NCBI RefSeq assembly: GCF_016741775.1
Contig: NZ_JAERRK010000003.1
Span: forward strand, 248,001 to 312,000
Length of the DNA stretch: 64,000 bases
Source of the DNA: Streptomyces actinomycinicus
Lineage (GTDB): Bacteria > Actinomycetota > Actinomycetes > Streptomycetales > Streptomycetaceae
Reading direction: 5' to 3'
Shown here: positions 41,260 through 48,810 of the stretch, piece after piece
Layout: every line of letters starts with the position of its first letter
Numbering within the stretch: position 1 is the stretch's first letter
Program-made: the position numbers and the translations under genes
The notes under the pieces: model-generated
What the model saw: only the letters and a program-made list of their open reading frames with translations
Told to the model about the DNA's origin: nothing
Databases searched by the model: none

Positions 41260-42375
41260 GTGACGATGACGTCCGGTGCCGTCTGGGGCCGCGCCGAACA
41301 GCAGGACTTCCGCAGCAGGGTGCGCGGCACCCTGCTCGGCGGCGCCGTGGGCGACGCGCTGGGCGGGCCCGCCGACCCGCTGTCCCTGGAGGAGATCCGG
41401 GCCGCGTACGGCGGCGAGGGCCTGCTGGACCTGGCCTTCGGGCAAGGCCGGCGCGGCACGGTCACCCACCACACCCAGCTCACCCTGTTCACCGTCGACG
41501 GGCTGATCCGTGCCCAGGTGCGCCGCGACACCGGCGCCTGGCATCCGCCGACCGACCTGCACCGGGCGTATCTGCGCTGGGCGGCCACCCAGCGGGACTG
41601 GGGTCCCGACGAGCGCCGCAAGGACGACGGGTGGCTGGCCCGGGAGGAGTGGCTGTACGCCCGCCGTGACCCGACCCGGGCCCTGCTCATCGGGTTCGGC
41701 GACGAGACCATGGGCACGCTGGAGGTCCCGAAGAACCCCGGCGAGCTGGGACCGGAGGCCGTGACCCGCTCGGCGCCGTTCGGACTGCTGGTGGGCTGGG
41801 AGCCGCAGCTCGTCGTGCAGCTGGCCGTGGAGTGCGCGGCCCAGACCCACGGGCACCCGATCGCCTACCTCTCGGCGGGCGCGTACGCGGTGATCGTGCA
41901 CGCGCTGGCCCGCGGCGACAGCCTGGACGGCGCGGTGCAGCGGGCCCTGGCCCTGCTCGCCGTCCGTCCCGGCCACCAGCCGGTCTCGGACGCACTGCAG
42001 CACGCACTCGGCGCGGTACGGCAGGGGATGCCGACTCCGGCGCGGGTGGAGGAGCTGGCCGGCGACGGCACGGCGGACGGCCTGCTGGCCGCGTCCGTGT
42101 ACTGCGCGCTGGTGGGGGAGGACGTACGGCACGGCCTGTGCCTGGCGGTGAACCAGAGCGGTCCCTCGGCCGCCGCGGGTGCCCTCACCGGTGGTCTCCT
42201 GGGCGCCCTGCACGGCGAAACGGCCCTCCCCCCGGCCTGGCTGGCCGAGCTGGAGGGCCGCCCCACGATCCTGGAGCTGGCCGACGACTACGCGATGGAG
42301 ATGACCCAGGGCCCGGCCCTGCACGGCCCCGCCGGCTCGTCACCGGGCTGGCTGGCCCGGTACCCGCGGGCCTGA
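41260..42375 (+). CDS. ADP-ribosylglycohydrolase-fold protein, metal sites degenerate
   Basis: A 371-residue all-helical protein of the ADP-ribosylglycohydrolase (DraG) family: RVRGTLLGGAVGDALGGPAD near residue 20, VTHHTQLTLFTVDGLIRA near 70, and AVNQSGPSAAAGALTGGLLGALHG near 295. In active members the second motif is TDDTQMTLFT and the third NxGGDSDSTGA. Here the metal-binding Asp pair is His-His and the last Asp residues are Pro, Ser and Ala. It is probably a non-hydrolytic relative that could bind ADP-ribose. The GTG at 41260 lies four bases after GGAGG; the ATG at 41266 is an equally good start. Confidence 0.82.
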   Translation: MTMTSGAVWGRAEQQDFRSRVRGTLLGGAVGDALGGPADPLSLEEIRAAYGGEGLLDLAFGQGRRGTVTHHTQLTLFTVDGLIRAQVRRDTGAWHPPTDLHRAYLRWAATQRDWGPDERRKDDGWLAREEWLYARRDPTRALLIGFGDETMGTLEVPKNPGELGPEAVTRSAPFGLLVGWEPQLVVQLAVECAAQTHGHPIAYLSAGAYAVIVHALARGDSLDGAVQRALALLAVRPGHQPVSDALQHALGAVRQGMPTPARVEELAGDGTADGLLAASVYCALVGEDVRHGLCLAVNQSGPSAAAGALTGGLLGALHGETALPPAWLAELEGRPTILELADDYAMEMTQGPALHGPAGSSPGWLARYPRA

Positions 42376-42393
42376 CCTCAGGCGCGCACGCGG

Positions 42394-42579
42394 TCAGGCG
42401 ATGACGGCGTGGAAGAACAGGACGGCGGGGAAGAAGGCCGCCCCGCCCGTAAGGGCGGCTTCCTGCGGACTGGCGCCACCCCATGCCCGCAGGGCTGCCG
42501 CCGCGATGCTCACGAACAAGCTCAGCGCGAGGACGAGTGCGGTGCGCTGACTGAGCAGCGGATCACGATCGTTGGGCAC
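42394..42579 (-). CDS. Small membrane protein
   Basis: A 61-residue protein with two hydrophobic helices (TALVLALSLFVSIAAAALRAW and AALTGGAAFFPAVLFFHAVIA) and a short charged N-terminus, PNDRDPLLSQR. The GTG start has AGGAGTCCTCC just before it. No family recognised. It converges with the ADP-ribosylglycohydrolase-fold gene, 18 bases between stops. Confidence 0.65.
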   Translation of the reverse strand: MPNDRDPLLSQRTALVLALSLFVSIAAAALRAWGGASPQEAALTGGAAFFPAVLFFHAVIA

Positions 42580-42663
42580 GGAGGACTCCTGATGGGTGGC
42601 CGTAGACCCGCAACGGTAGCGCTGACGCACAGGAGTTGGGAAGTGATTCGGAGTAGTCCCAGC

Positions 42664-43062
42664 TCAGACCGGGTTCCTCAGACTCTGTAGCAGCCTGCCC
42701 GTCTCGGTGACGATCCAGAAGCTCCAGCCGTTCCGGTTGGGCTTCACTTGCGGGTTCAACGCCTGCAGGACGGCAGTGGCTGCGCCGCTCGGAGTGCGGT
42801 AATTACCGGCCGCCGGACCGGCGTTGATGGCCAGTGCGTGAGTGACCGGGTGGTATTCACCCTCGATCCGCACGCCGTCGTAGAGGGCATGCACCGCTAC
42901 GCGCCGATCGTTCGCGGTCGGGGCCTGTGAGGCGGCCTCAGGACGCTGAAAGTGCTCGATCAGCTTGCGTACGGCCTCCGCAGGGCTCACGTTCCAGGCC
43001 CGTGCAAGCAAGTTGACCTGGGTGAACGTAGCGTCGTCCACGTCGTGGATGCTGTTGCTCAT
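42664..43062 (-). CDS. RAMA-like domain protein
   Basis: A 132-residue protein. The N-terminal 50 residues resemble a small helical DNA-binding or ribbon-helix-helix domain (DDATFTQVNLLARAWNVSPAEAVRKLIEHFQ). The C-terminal part fits the RAMA domain seen beside restriction enzymes and methylases (VRIEGEYHPVTHALAI, RTPSGAATAVLQALN, NRNGWSFWIV). RAMA domains are thought to read modified DNA. No methylase or nuclease is adjacent. An assignment by eye; the match is suggestive, not certain. Confidence 0.6.
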   Translation of the reverse strand: MSNSIHDVDDATFTQVNLLARAWNVSPAEAVRKLIEHFQRPEAASQAPTANDRRVAVHALYDGVRIEGEYHPVTHALAINAGPAAGNYRTPSGAATAVLQALNPQVKPNRNGWSFWIVTETGRLLQSLRNPV

Positions 43063-43163
43063 GCCCTCAGCCTACCCACCAGCGTGAGCAAAACGGAGAA
43101 TTGTGAGGGCAGGCGAGACCTATGCCGGTCTCACCCGCCTGCTTCGCTCAAGGAGCCCGGCGA

Positions 43164-44729
43164 CTATTCCTTCACCGCCGGTGCGATCACGTCGTCCCCG
43201 GCCCCCGCAGGCACCGGTGCCGCCGCCGCACCCCCGTCCGTGTTGACCCTCTCGATCACGGCCAGCCGCTCCGGGGTGTCCTCCGGCTTCACGTAGCCGA
43301 TCAGGACGTACAGGAGCAGGGAGACCGCGAGCGGCACCGAGACCTGGTACTGGAGGGGGACTCCGCCGTCGACGTTCCAGTTGACGGGGTAGTTGACCAG
43401 CCAGAAGGCCAGCAGGCCCGCCGCCCAGCTGGTGAGGGCCGCGGTCGGGCCGGAGCGGCGGAACGGGCGGAGCAGGCCGAGCATCATCGGGATGGCGATC
43501 GGGCCCATCAGACCGGCCACCCACTTGATGACGACGGTGATGATGTCCTTGAAGGCGGGGGAGTCGACCTGGGTCGCCACCGCCATCGACAGACCGAGGA
43601 ACACGACGGTCGTCACCCGGGCGGCGATCAGGCCCGACCGTTCGCCCCAGGCCCGTGCGCGGGACGACAGCACCGGCGCGACATCGCGGGTGAACACCGC
43701 CGCGATGGCGTTGGCGTCGGAGGAGCACATGGCCATGGTGTGCGAGAAGAAGCCGACGATGACCAGGCCCAGCAGGCCGTGCGGCAGCAGTTGTCCGGTC
43801 ATCAGGGCGTACGCGTCCGAACCGTCCGGCTTCTGCGCGTGGACCAGGAGCGGGGACATCCACATCGGGAAGAACAGGACCACCGGCCACACCAGCCACA
43901 GGACCGCCGACAGCCGGGCGGAGCGCTCGGCCTGGCGGGCACTGCCCGTGGCCATGTAGCGCTGGGCCTGGTTGAGCATGCCGCCGTTGTACTCGAAGAG
44001 CTTGATGAACAGGAACGCCAGCAGGAACACCGTGCCGTACGGACCGACCAGCGGCTTGCCGTGCCCGTGCAGCGCCGGCTCGTCCCAGGCGCCGAAGAAG
44101 CCGATGTCCTTGTCGCTCAGCTTCATCACGACGGCCACGAACATCGAGATGCCGGCCAGCAACTGGATCACGAACTGCCCCAGTTCGGTCAGCGCGTCCG
44201 CCCACAGGCCGCCGATCGTGCAGTAGATCGCGGTGATGGCGCCGGTGATGAGGATGCCCTGGTTCAGGGACACCCCGGTGAACACGGACAACAGGGTCGC
44301 GATCGCCGCCCACTTGGCGCCCACGTCCACGATCTTCAGCAGCATGCCGGACCAGGCGAGTGCCTGCTGGGTGCGCAGGTCGTAGCGGTTCTTCAAGTAC
44401 TCCAGCGGGGAGGCCACATGGAGCCGCGACCGCAGTCGGTTGATGCGCGGCGCGAACAGCTTCGACCCGATGGCGATGCCGAGCGCGATGGGGAAGGACC
44501 AGGTGATGAAGGAGGTGACGCCGTAGGTGTAGGCGATGCCCGCGTACCCGGTGAACATCACGGCGCTGTAGCCCGACATGTGGTGCGAGATGCCGGAGAG
44601 CCACCAGGGCATCTTGCCGCCGGCCGTGAAGAAGTCGGAGACGTTGTCCACGCGCTTGTGCGACCAGACGCCGATCGCGACCATCACACCGAAGTAGCCG
44701 ATGAGCACGGCCCAGTCGAGACTGTTCAT
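43164..44729 (-). CDS. Sodium:solute symporter (SSS family)
   Basis: A 521-residue transporter with about 13 membrane helices. It has WAVLIGYFGVMVAIGVWSHKRV at the N-terminus, DFFTAGGKMPWWLSGISHHMSGYSAVMFTGYAGIAYTYG, the SSS signature region GLWADALTELGQFVIQLLAG, and a C-terminal tail rich in Ala/Pro. The G-K-M-P-W-W-L-S-G motif is characteristic of sugar/inositol-type SSS carriers, so it likely couples Na+ entry to uptake of a sugar or similar solute. A perfect palindrome lies 85 bp upstream. The SDR gene at 44857-45645 is upstream on the same strand. Confidence 0.92.
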   Translation of the reverse strand: MNSLDWAVLIGYFGVMVAIGVWSHKRVDNVSDFFTAGGKMPWWLSGISHHMSGYSAVMFTGYAGIAYTYGVTSFITWSFPIALGIAIGSKLFAPRINRLRSRLHVASPLEYLKNRYDLRTQQALAWSGMLLKIVDVGAKWAAIATLLSVFTGVSLNQGILITGAITAIYCTIGGLWADALTELGQFVIQLLAGISMFVAVVMKLSDKDIGFFGAWDEPALHGHGKPLVGPYGTVFLLAFLFIKLFEYNGGMLNQAQRYMATGSARQAERSARLSAVLWLVWPVVLFFPMWMSPLLVHAQKPDGSDAYALMTGQLLPHGLLGLVIVGFFSHTMAMCSSDANAIAAVFTRDVAPVLSSRARAWGERSGLIAARVTTVVFLGLSMAVATQVDSPAFKDIITVVIKWVAGLMGPIAIPMMLGLLRPFRRSGPTAALTSWAAGLLAFWLVNYPVNWNVDGGVPLQYQVSVPLAVSLLLYVLIGYVKPEDTPERLAVIERVNTDGGAAAAPVPAGAGDDVIAPAVKE

Positions 44730-44814
44730 GTGCCCGATCGTGGGTGCGAGAACGTGAACACGACAAGCAAGGGGAAGGTCAAGTCACGGTAAAAGTGTTT
44801 GTGTGATTGACCTC

Positions 44815-44832
44815 TGTTCATGCACATGAACA
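44815..44832. promoter_or_regulatory. Perfect palindrome upstream of the symporter
   Basis: TGTTCATGCACATGAACA, an 18-bp site with 8-bp arms (TGTTCATG/CATGAACA) around CA. It lies in a short AT-richer patch between the symporter start and the SDR stop. It is a likely operator, GntR- or LacI-like in form. No regulator gene is adjacent. Confidence 0.7.
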
Positions 44833-44856
44833 AAGTGATGGGCGCTTCTCGGCCTC

Positions 44857-45645
44857 TCAGCGCATCAGCTCACCCGCGTTGACCAGCAGGGACTGACCCG
44901 TGATCGCCCGCGACCGGTCCGAGGCCAGGAACACCGCCGCGTCCGCGACATCCCCGTCGGTGGCCAGCTCCGGCAGAGCCATCCGCTCGCTCAGCCGGCT
45001 CAGCACCTCGTCCTCCGGCACCCCCTCCGTCTGCGCGGTGAACTGCACGTACGCCTGCACCGGCGGCCCCCACATCCAACCCGGCAGCACGGTGTTGACC
45101 CGGATCCGGTGCGGCCCCAGCTCCCGCGCCAGCGAGTACATCGCGCTGGTCAGCGCCCCCTTCGAGGCGGCGTACGCGGCCTGCCGCACCTGCGAGGGTG
45201 CGGCCACCGCCGACTGCGTCCCGATGAACACCACCGACCCGCCCCCGCCCGCCTTCAGTGCCGGCAGGCACGCCCGGGTCATCCGCAGTGTGCCCAGCAG
45301 GTTCACGTCGATGACCGACTGCCAGGTCGCGAAGTCGGCGTCCTCCAGCCCGCCGAAGTACGAGTCCCACGCCGCCACCTGCACCACGGCGTCGATCCCG
45401 CCGAACCGCTCCCGCGCCAGCGCGGCCAGAGCGTCGCACTGCCCCTCGTCGGTGATGTCGGTCGCCCGGTACGCCGTGCGCGCGCCGTCCGGATCGATCC
45501 CGGCGACGCTCTTGGCGAGGTTCGCCTCGGTGCGCGCCCCCAGTACCGCGTTCCCGCCGTCCCGTACGACGGCCGCCGCGACCTGATGACCGAGCCCGGC
45601 CCCGACCCCCGAGACGACGACGGTCTTGCCCGCGAGCAGAGACAT
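44857..45645 (-). CDS. Short-chain dehydrogenase/reductase
   Basis: A 262-residue SDR. The Rossmann motif is VSGVGAGLG near residue 14, followed by GARTEANL (an Arg/Thr pair after strand 2, suggesting NADP). Catalytic residues appear as FIGTQSAVAAPSQVRQAAYAASKGAL, with Y-x3-K. PGWM and GQSLLVNAGELMR close the fold. Operator copy 10 in the divergent promoter with the gene at 45720 places it in the TetR regulon. The ATG has GGGGAGG upstream. Confidence 0.9.
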   Translation of the reverse strand: MSLLAGKTVVVSGVGAGLGHQVAAAVVRDGGNAVLGARTEANLAKSVAGIDPDGARTAYRATDITDEGQCDALAALARERFGGIDAVVQVAAWDSYFGGLEDADFATWQSVIDVNLLGTLRMTRACLPALKAGGGGSVVFIGTQSAVAAPSQVRQAAYAASKGALTSAMYSLARELGPHRIRVNTVLPGWMWGPPVQAYVQFTAQTEGVPEDEVLSRLSERMALPELATDGDVADAAVFLASDRSRAITGQSLLVNAGELMR

Positions 45646-45673
45646 TCCGGCCTCCCCGGCTATGGCGCTTCAT

Positions 45674-45688
45674 CTGACGGAGCGTCAG
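45674..45688. promoter_or_regulatory. TetR-type operator, copy 10
   Basis: Perfect CTGAC GGAGC GTCAG with AT/AG flanks, between the divergent SDR and the hypothetical gene at 45720. It lies 28 bp before the SDR start and 31 bp before the other. It is nearly 20 kb from the next copy. Confidence 0.75.
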
Positions 45689-45719
45689 AGTATGGGCGAC
45701 CGCACGAAAGGGGAACCGC

Positions 45720-46568
45720 ATGAGCGAGGACACCCGCAGCGACCTGTACGCCGAACTGGCCGCCGTCGGCCCCTACGGCATCCGCCCCGGGCATGCCCTG
45801 ATCACGATGGTCGAGCCGCACCCCGGCCACGAGTACGCCTACAACCGCTGGTACGAGGACGACCACTACTACGCCGGCGCGATGGCCATGCCCTGGATGT
45901 ACGCCGGCCGCCGCTGGGTCGCCACCCGCGATCTGCAGCTCCTGCGCCGCCCCGAGAAGTCGGCCGTCGCCCAGCCGGTCACCGCGGGCTGCTACCTCTC
46001 CACGTACTGGATCACCGACGGCCGCTACGACGACCACATGAAGTGGACGGTCGCCATCAACAAGCGCCTCAACAGGGACGCCCGCGTCTACCAGGACCGC
46101 ACCCACGTCTTCACGGCCTTCCAGGACCACGAGACGACGGTGTACCGGGACGGCGCCGCGGGCCCGCGGGACCACCACGCCCTCGACCACCCCTACGCCG
46201 GGCTCGTGCTGGAGGTGATCGACGCGGAGTCGGCGGAGCAGCGGGCACGGCTGGTGGACTGGCTCGCCAGCCGCCACCTGCCCCGGCGCCTCGCGGGTTC
46301 CCCGTCCGCCATGGTGACGCTGTTCCGCCCGACGCCGCTGCCGGGCGACCGGATGACCTATGTGAAGCAGGTGGAGGGGGTGGACACCCGGCTGACGCTG
46401 CTGTGGTTCCTGGAGGCCGATCCGCGGGAGTGCTGGGAGGAGCACTTCACGGGCCTGGAGGAGCAGGTGGCCGAGTCGGGGTTCGGCCGGATGGAGCTGC
46501 TGGCACCGTTCATCCCGACGGTGCCGGGCACCGACCGCTACGTCACCGCGCTACGGGGAGCGGAGTAG
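45720..46568 (+). CDS. Conserved hypothetical protein of the TetR regulon
   Basis: A 282-residue soluble protein. The first half contains ALITMVEPHPGHEYAYNRWYEDDHYYAGAM, and the second half has SAMVTLFRPTPLPGD, TRLTLLWFLEADPRECWEEHF and FIPTVPGTDRYVTALRG. The pattern of two related alpha/beta halves, each with VxPxPGxExxYxxWY-like or LFxPTPLP strands, suggests a dimeric ferredoxin-like barrel. That would fit a monooxygenase or heme-binding fold, but I cannot assign it. AAAGGGGAACCGC precedes the ATG. Confidence 0.75.
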   Translation: MSEDTRSDLYAELAAVGPYGIRPGHALITMVEPHPGHEYAYNRWYEDDHYYAGAMAMPWMYAGRRWVATRDLQLLRRPEKSAVAQPVTAGCYLSTYWITDGRYDDHMKWTVAINKRLNRDARVYQDRTHVFTAFQDHETTVYRDGAAGPRDHHALDHPYAGLVLEVIDAESAEQRARLVDWLASRHLPRRLAGSPSAMVTLFRPTPLPGDRMTYVKQVEGVDTRLTLLWFLEADPRECWEEHFTGLEEQVAESGFGRMELLAPFIPTVPGTDRYVTALRGAE

Positions 46569-46644
46569 CACCCCCGCCGCCCGGACCCTCCCGCCTCCGG
46601 CCGAGATGCACCCGCTGTCACGTGGACCGGACCGACCAGCTCTG

Positions 46645-46707
46645 CCGGACCGACTGGACCGACCGGACCGACCGGACCGACCGGCTCGGCCGGGCCGACC
46701 GGACCGC
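46645..46707. repeat. 9-bp minisatellite, seven units
   Basis: Seven 9-bp units around CCGGACCGA (variants CTGGACCGA, CCGGCTCGG, CCGGGCCGA, CCGGACCGC), between the stops of two convergent genes. It is probably noncoding, although both lengths are multiples of three. Confidence 0.8.
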
Positions 46708-46733
46708 CCTGCCCGGCCGGGCGAGCGGAAGGC

Positions 46734-48611
46734 TCACCTCAGCTCGTCGGGGCACGGCGTACCGCGCGGCAGCTGGTAGGGCGCGGCCAGCCGGTACGTC
46801 CCGGCCCTGGGCGCGACCAGCACGGTCCACTTGTCCCCGTCCGCGTCCTCCTCCGTGCCCATCACACAGGCGTGGCCCTTCTCGTACGGCAGGCTCTTCC
46901 CGTGCTCGTCGACGATGCTCAGCCACGGCGAGTACGGGATCTTGACGAGGATCCGCCCGGCTTTGCTCACGTCGAGCGTCATCTCACCCTGCTCGGCCCG
47001 CTGCACCACCGCGTTCGGCTCGGCGAGCGGGGCCGGGTCGGTCACCTTGAACAGCTGCCAGTTGGTGTCGCCCCAGATCTGCTGCAGATACGGCATCCCG
47101 CGCCGCACCAGCGCCCGCTCGCGCTCGCCGCCGTCCCCGTCCGGGTTGTCCTTGGGCAGCACCACGAAGTGCACCGCCCACCGCTGGAGCCAATCGTGGT
47201 AGTTCGCCGAGTTGAGCGTGTCGTCGTAGAAGAGCGGGTTGCGCTCCATGTCGGCCTGCCGGTTCCAGCCGCGGGCCAGGTTGACGTACGGCGCGAGCGC
47301 GGAGGCCTCGCGGTGCGAGCGGGCCGGGATCACCTCGACACGGCCCTTCTCGGCACCGTTCTTCTGCAGCTCGTGCACGAGCGGGGCGAGTTCCCGCGCC
47401 CAGGACGCGGCCGGGGTGGTGTGGATGATGTCGTCCACCGTCTTGAATCCGACCCAGCCGGTGAAGCCGAGGAGCGCCAGCACGGTCACGTACCACTTGC
47501 GCGACTTCGGCACCGTGTACGGCAGGACGGCGACCAGCGTCGCACCCGCGAACAGCATCGGCAGCCGCGAGATGTTCGTGCCGATCTGCGAGCTGATGAG
47601 CCACACCAGGACGACGCCGAGGCTGTACACGGCGGCCGTCAGCCGGACGGTCACCCACTCCTTCGGCACCAGGAACAGGCAGAGCAGGCCGTACGACAGC
47701 GGAAGGATCACCGAGCCGAACGCCATCGGCTGGGTGCCCGAGAACGGGAACAGCCACGCGGACACCGCGACCACCGCCGTCGGCGCGAGCCCCAGCGCCC
47801 AGGCGCCCGGGCGCCGCTTCTGCAGGAACATCCCGGCCGCGATCAGACCCACGAACAGGCCCGCCACCGGCGAGGACATCGTGGCGAGCGCGGCCAGCGG
47901 GGCGGTGACCAGTGCCTTCGCCCAGCGCTTGTACCGCCACCGGTACGGCCAGCAGAAGACGGCCGCGGTGGCGCCCAGCGCGAACATCGTGCCGAGGCCG
48001 AAGGTCACCCGGCCGGATATCGCGTTGCACAGGAGCGCGGCGACCCCGGCGAGCGCGGCCCACAGCGGGTTCTTCACCGCCCGGCTGCGGATGAGGACCA
48101 GCGTCAGCAGGCCCGCGGAGACCGTCCCGGCGATCATCATGGTCGTACGGACGCCCAGCACCGACATCAGGTACGGCGACACCACGCTGTACGACACCGG
48201 GTGCATGCCCCCGTACCAGGCGAGGTTGTACGCCGAGTCCGGGTGCCGGCCGACGAACTCCGCCCACGCGTCCTGCGCCGCGAGATCGCCACCGCTGTTC
48301 GCGAACGTGAAGAACCAGACAATGTGCAGCACGCCCGCGAGGGCGGTCACGGACAGCACCGGGTGCCGCAGCAGCCGCTGCCGGAGGGGTTCGAGGGCGG
48401 CGAGGGGACGACGGGCGCCTCGGCCGGCCGGAGCCTCGGTACGGTTACTCTCCGTGTGCGAGTCGGTGACCGCCGCAGTGCGTGCGGCCGTGTCCGTCCC
48501 CCTGTCCGCCACCGCGCCGGTCGCGGTGTCAGTCATGGACAGGCGTATTCGCGGCCCGGGTACCGGGCCCGGAACTGCGTCGTCGGCGCGTGTCGGCTCC
48601 GTTGTGGCCAC
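46734..48611 (-). CDS. Large integral membrane protein, probable glycosyltransferase-like
   Basis: A 625-residue membrane protein. After a cytosolic Ala/Thr-rich N-terminus it has about 11 helices (VLSVTALAGVLHIVWFF, MMIAGTVSAGLLTLVLIRS, VTFGLGTMFALGATAAVFCW and more). A C-terminal extracytoplasmic domain follows (about 430-625; KGRVEVIPARSHREASALAPYVNLARGWNRQADMERNPLFYD). DAWAEFVGRHPDSAYNLAWYGGMHPVSYSVVSPYL after the first helix resembles the first loop of GT-C enzymes. I infer a GT-C-like fold; others might call it MFS-like. The GTG at 48611 is preferred because GGGGAG lies nine bases upstream; the ATG at 48536 has no ribosome site. Confidence 0.7.
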   Translation of the reverse strand: MATTEPTRADDAVPGPVPGPRIRLSMTDTATGAVADRGTDTAARTAAVTDSHTESNRTEAPAGRGARRPLAALEPLRQRLLRHPVLSVTALAGVLHIVWFFTFANSGGDLAAQDAWAEFVGRHPDSAYNLAWYGGMHPVSYSVVSPYLMSVLGVRTTMMIAGTVSAGLLTLVLIRSRAVKNPLWAALAGVAALLCNAISGRVTFGLGTMFALGATAAVFCWPYRWRYKRWAKALVTAPLAALATMSSPVAGLFVGLIAAGMFLQKRRPGAWALGLAPTAVVAVSAWLFPFSGTQPMAFGSVILPLSYGLLCLFLVPKEWVTVRLTAAVYSLGVVLVWLISSQIGTNISRLPMLFAGATLVAVLPYTVPKSRKWYVTVLALLGFTGWVGFKTVDDIIHTTPAASWARELAPLVHELQKNGAEKGRVEVIPARSHREASALAPYVNLARGWNRQADMERNPLFYDDTLNSANYHDWLQRWAVHFVVLPKDNPDGDGGERERALVRRGMPYLQQIWGDTNWQLFKVTDPAPLAEPNAVVQRAEQGEMTLDVSKAGRILVKIPYSPWLSIVDEHGKSLPYEKGHACVMGTEEDADGDKWTVLVAPRAGTYRLAAPYQLPRGTPCPDELR

Positions 48612-48810
48612 CTGAAGGCACTCCCCGTGTCCCGTCTTCTGTTCTCGGCCGCTTTTCACAAGGTTCCCGGCCGCTTCCCGTCCAGTTCGCGGCCCCGTCC
48701 CCCCGGACCGGCGAGCTGCCCCGATTCGTGACGCTAGCACGCACCCCGCCGCGGGGCTCCCGGGTGGGGCTCCGCAGGCGGGGTGCGCGGGTGGGACAGG
48801 GGAGGCGCGA

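Noticed and set aside
46645..46707. CRISPR array
   Set aside because: Units are 9 bp with no spacers, so it is a tandem repeat. None of the repeats in the window has repeat-spacer structure.
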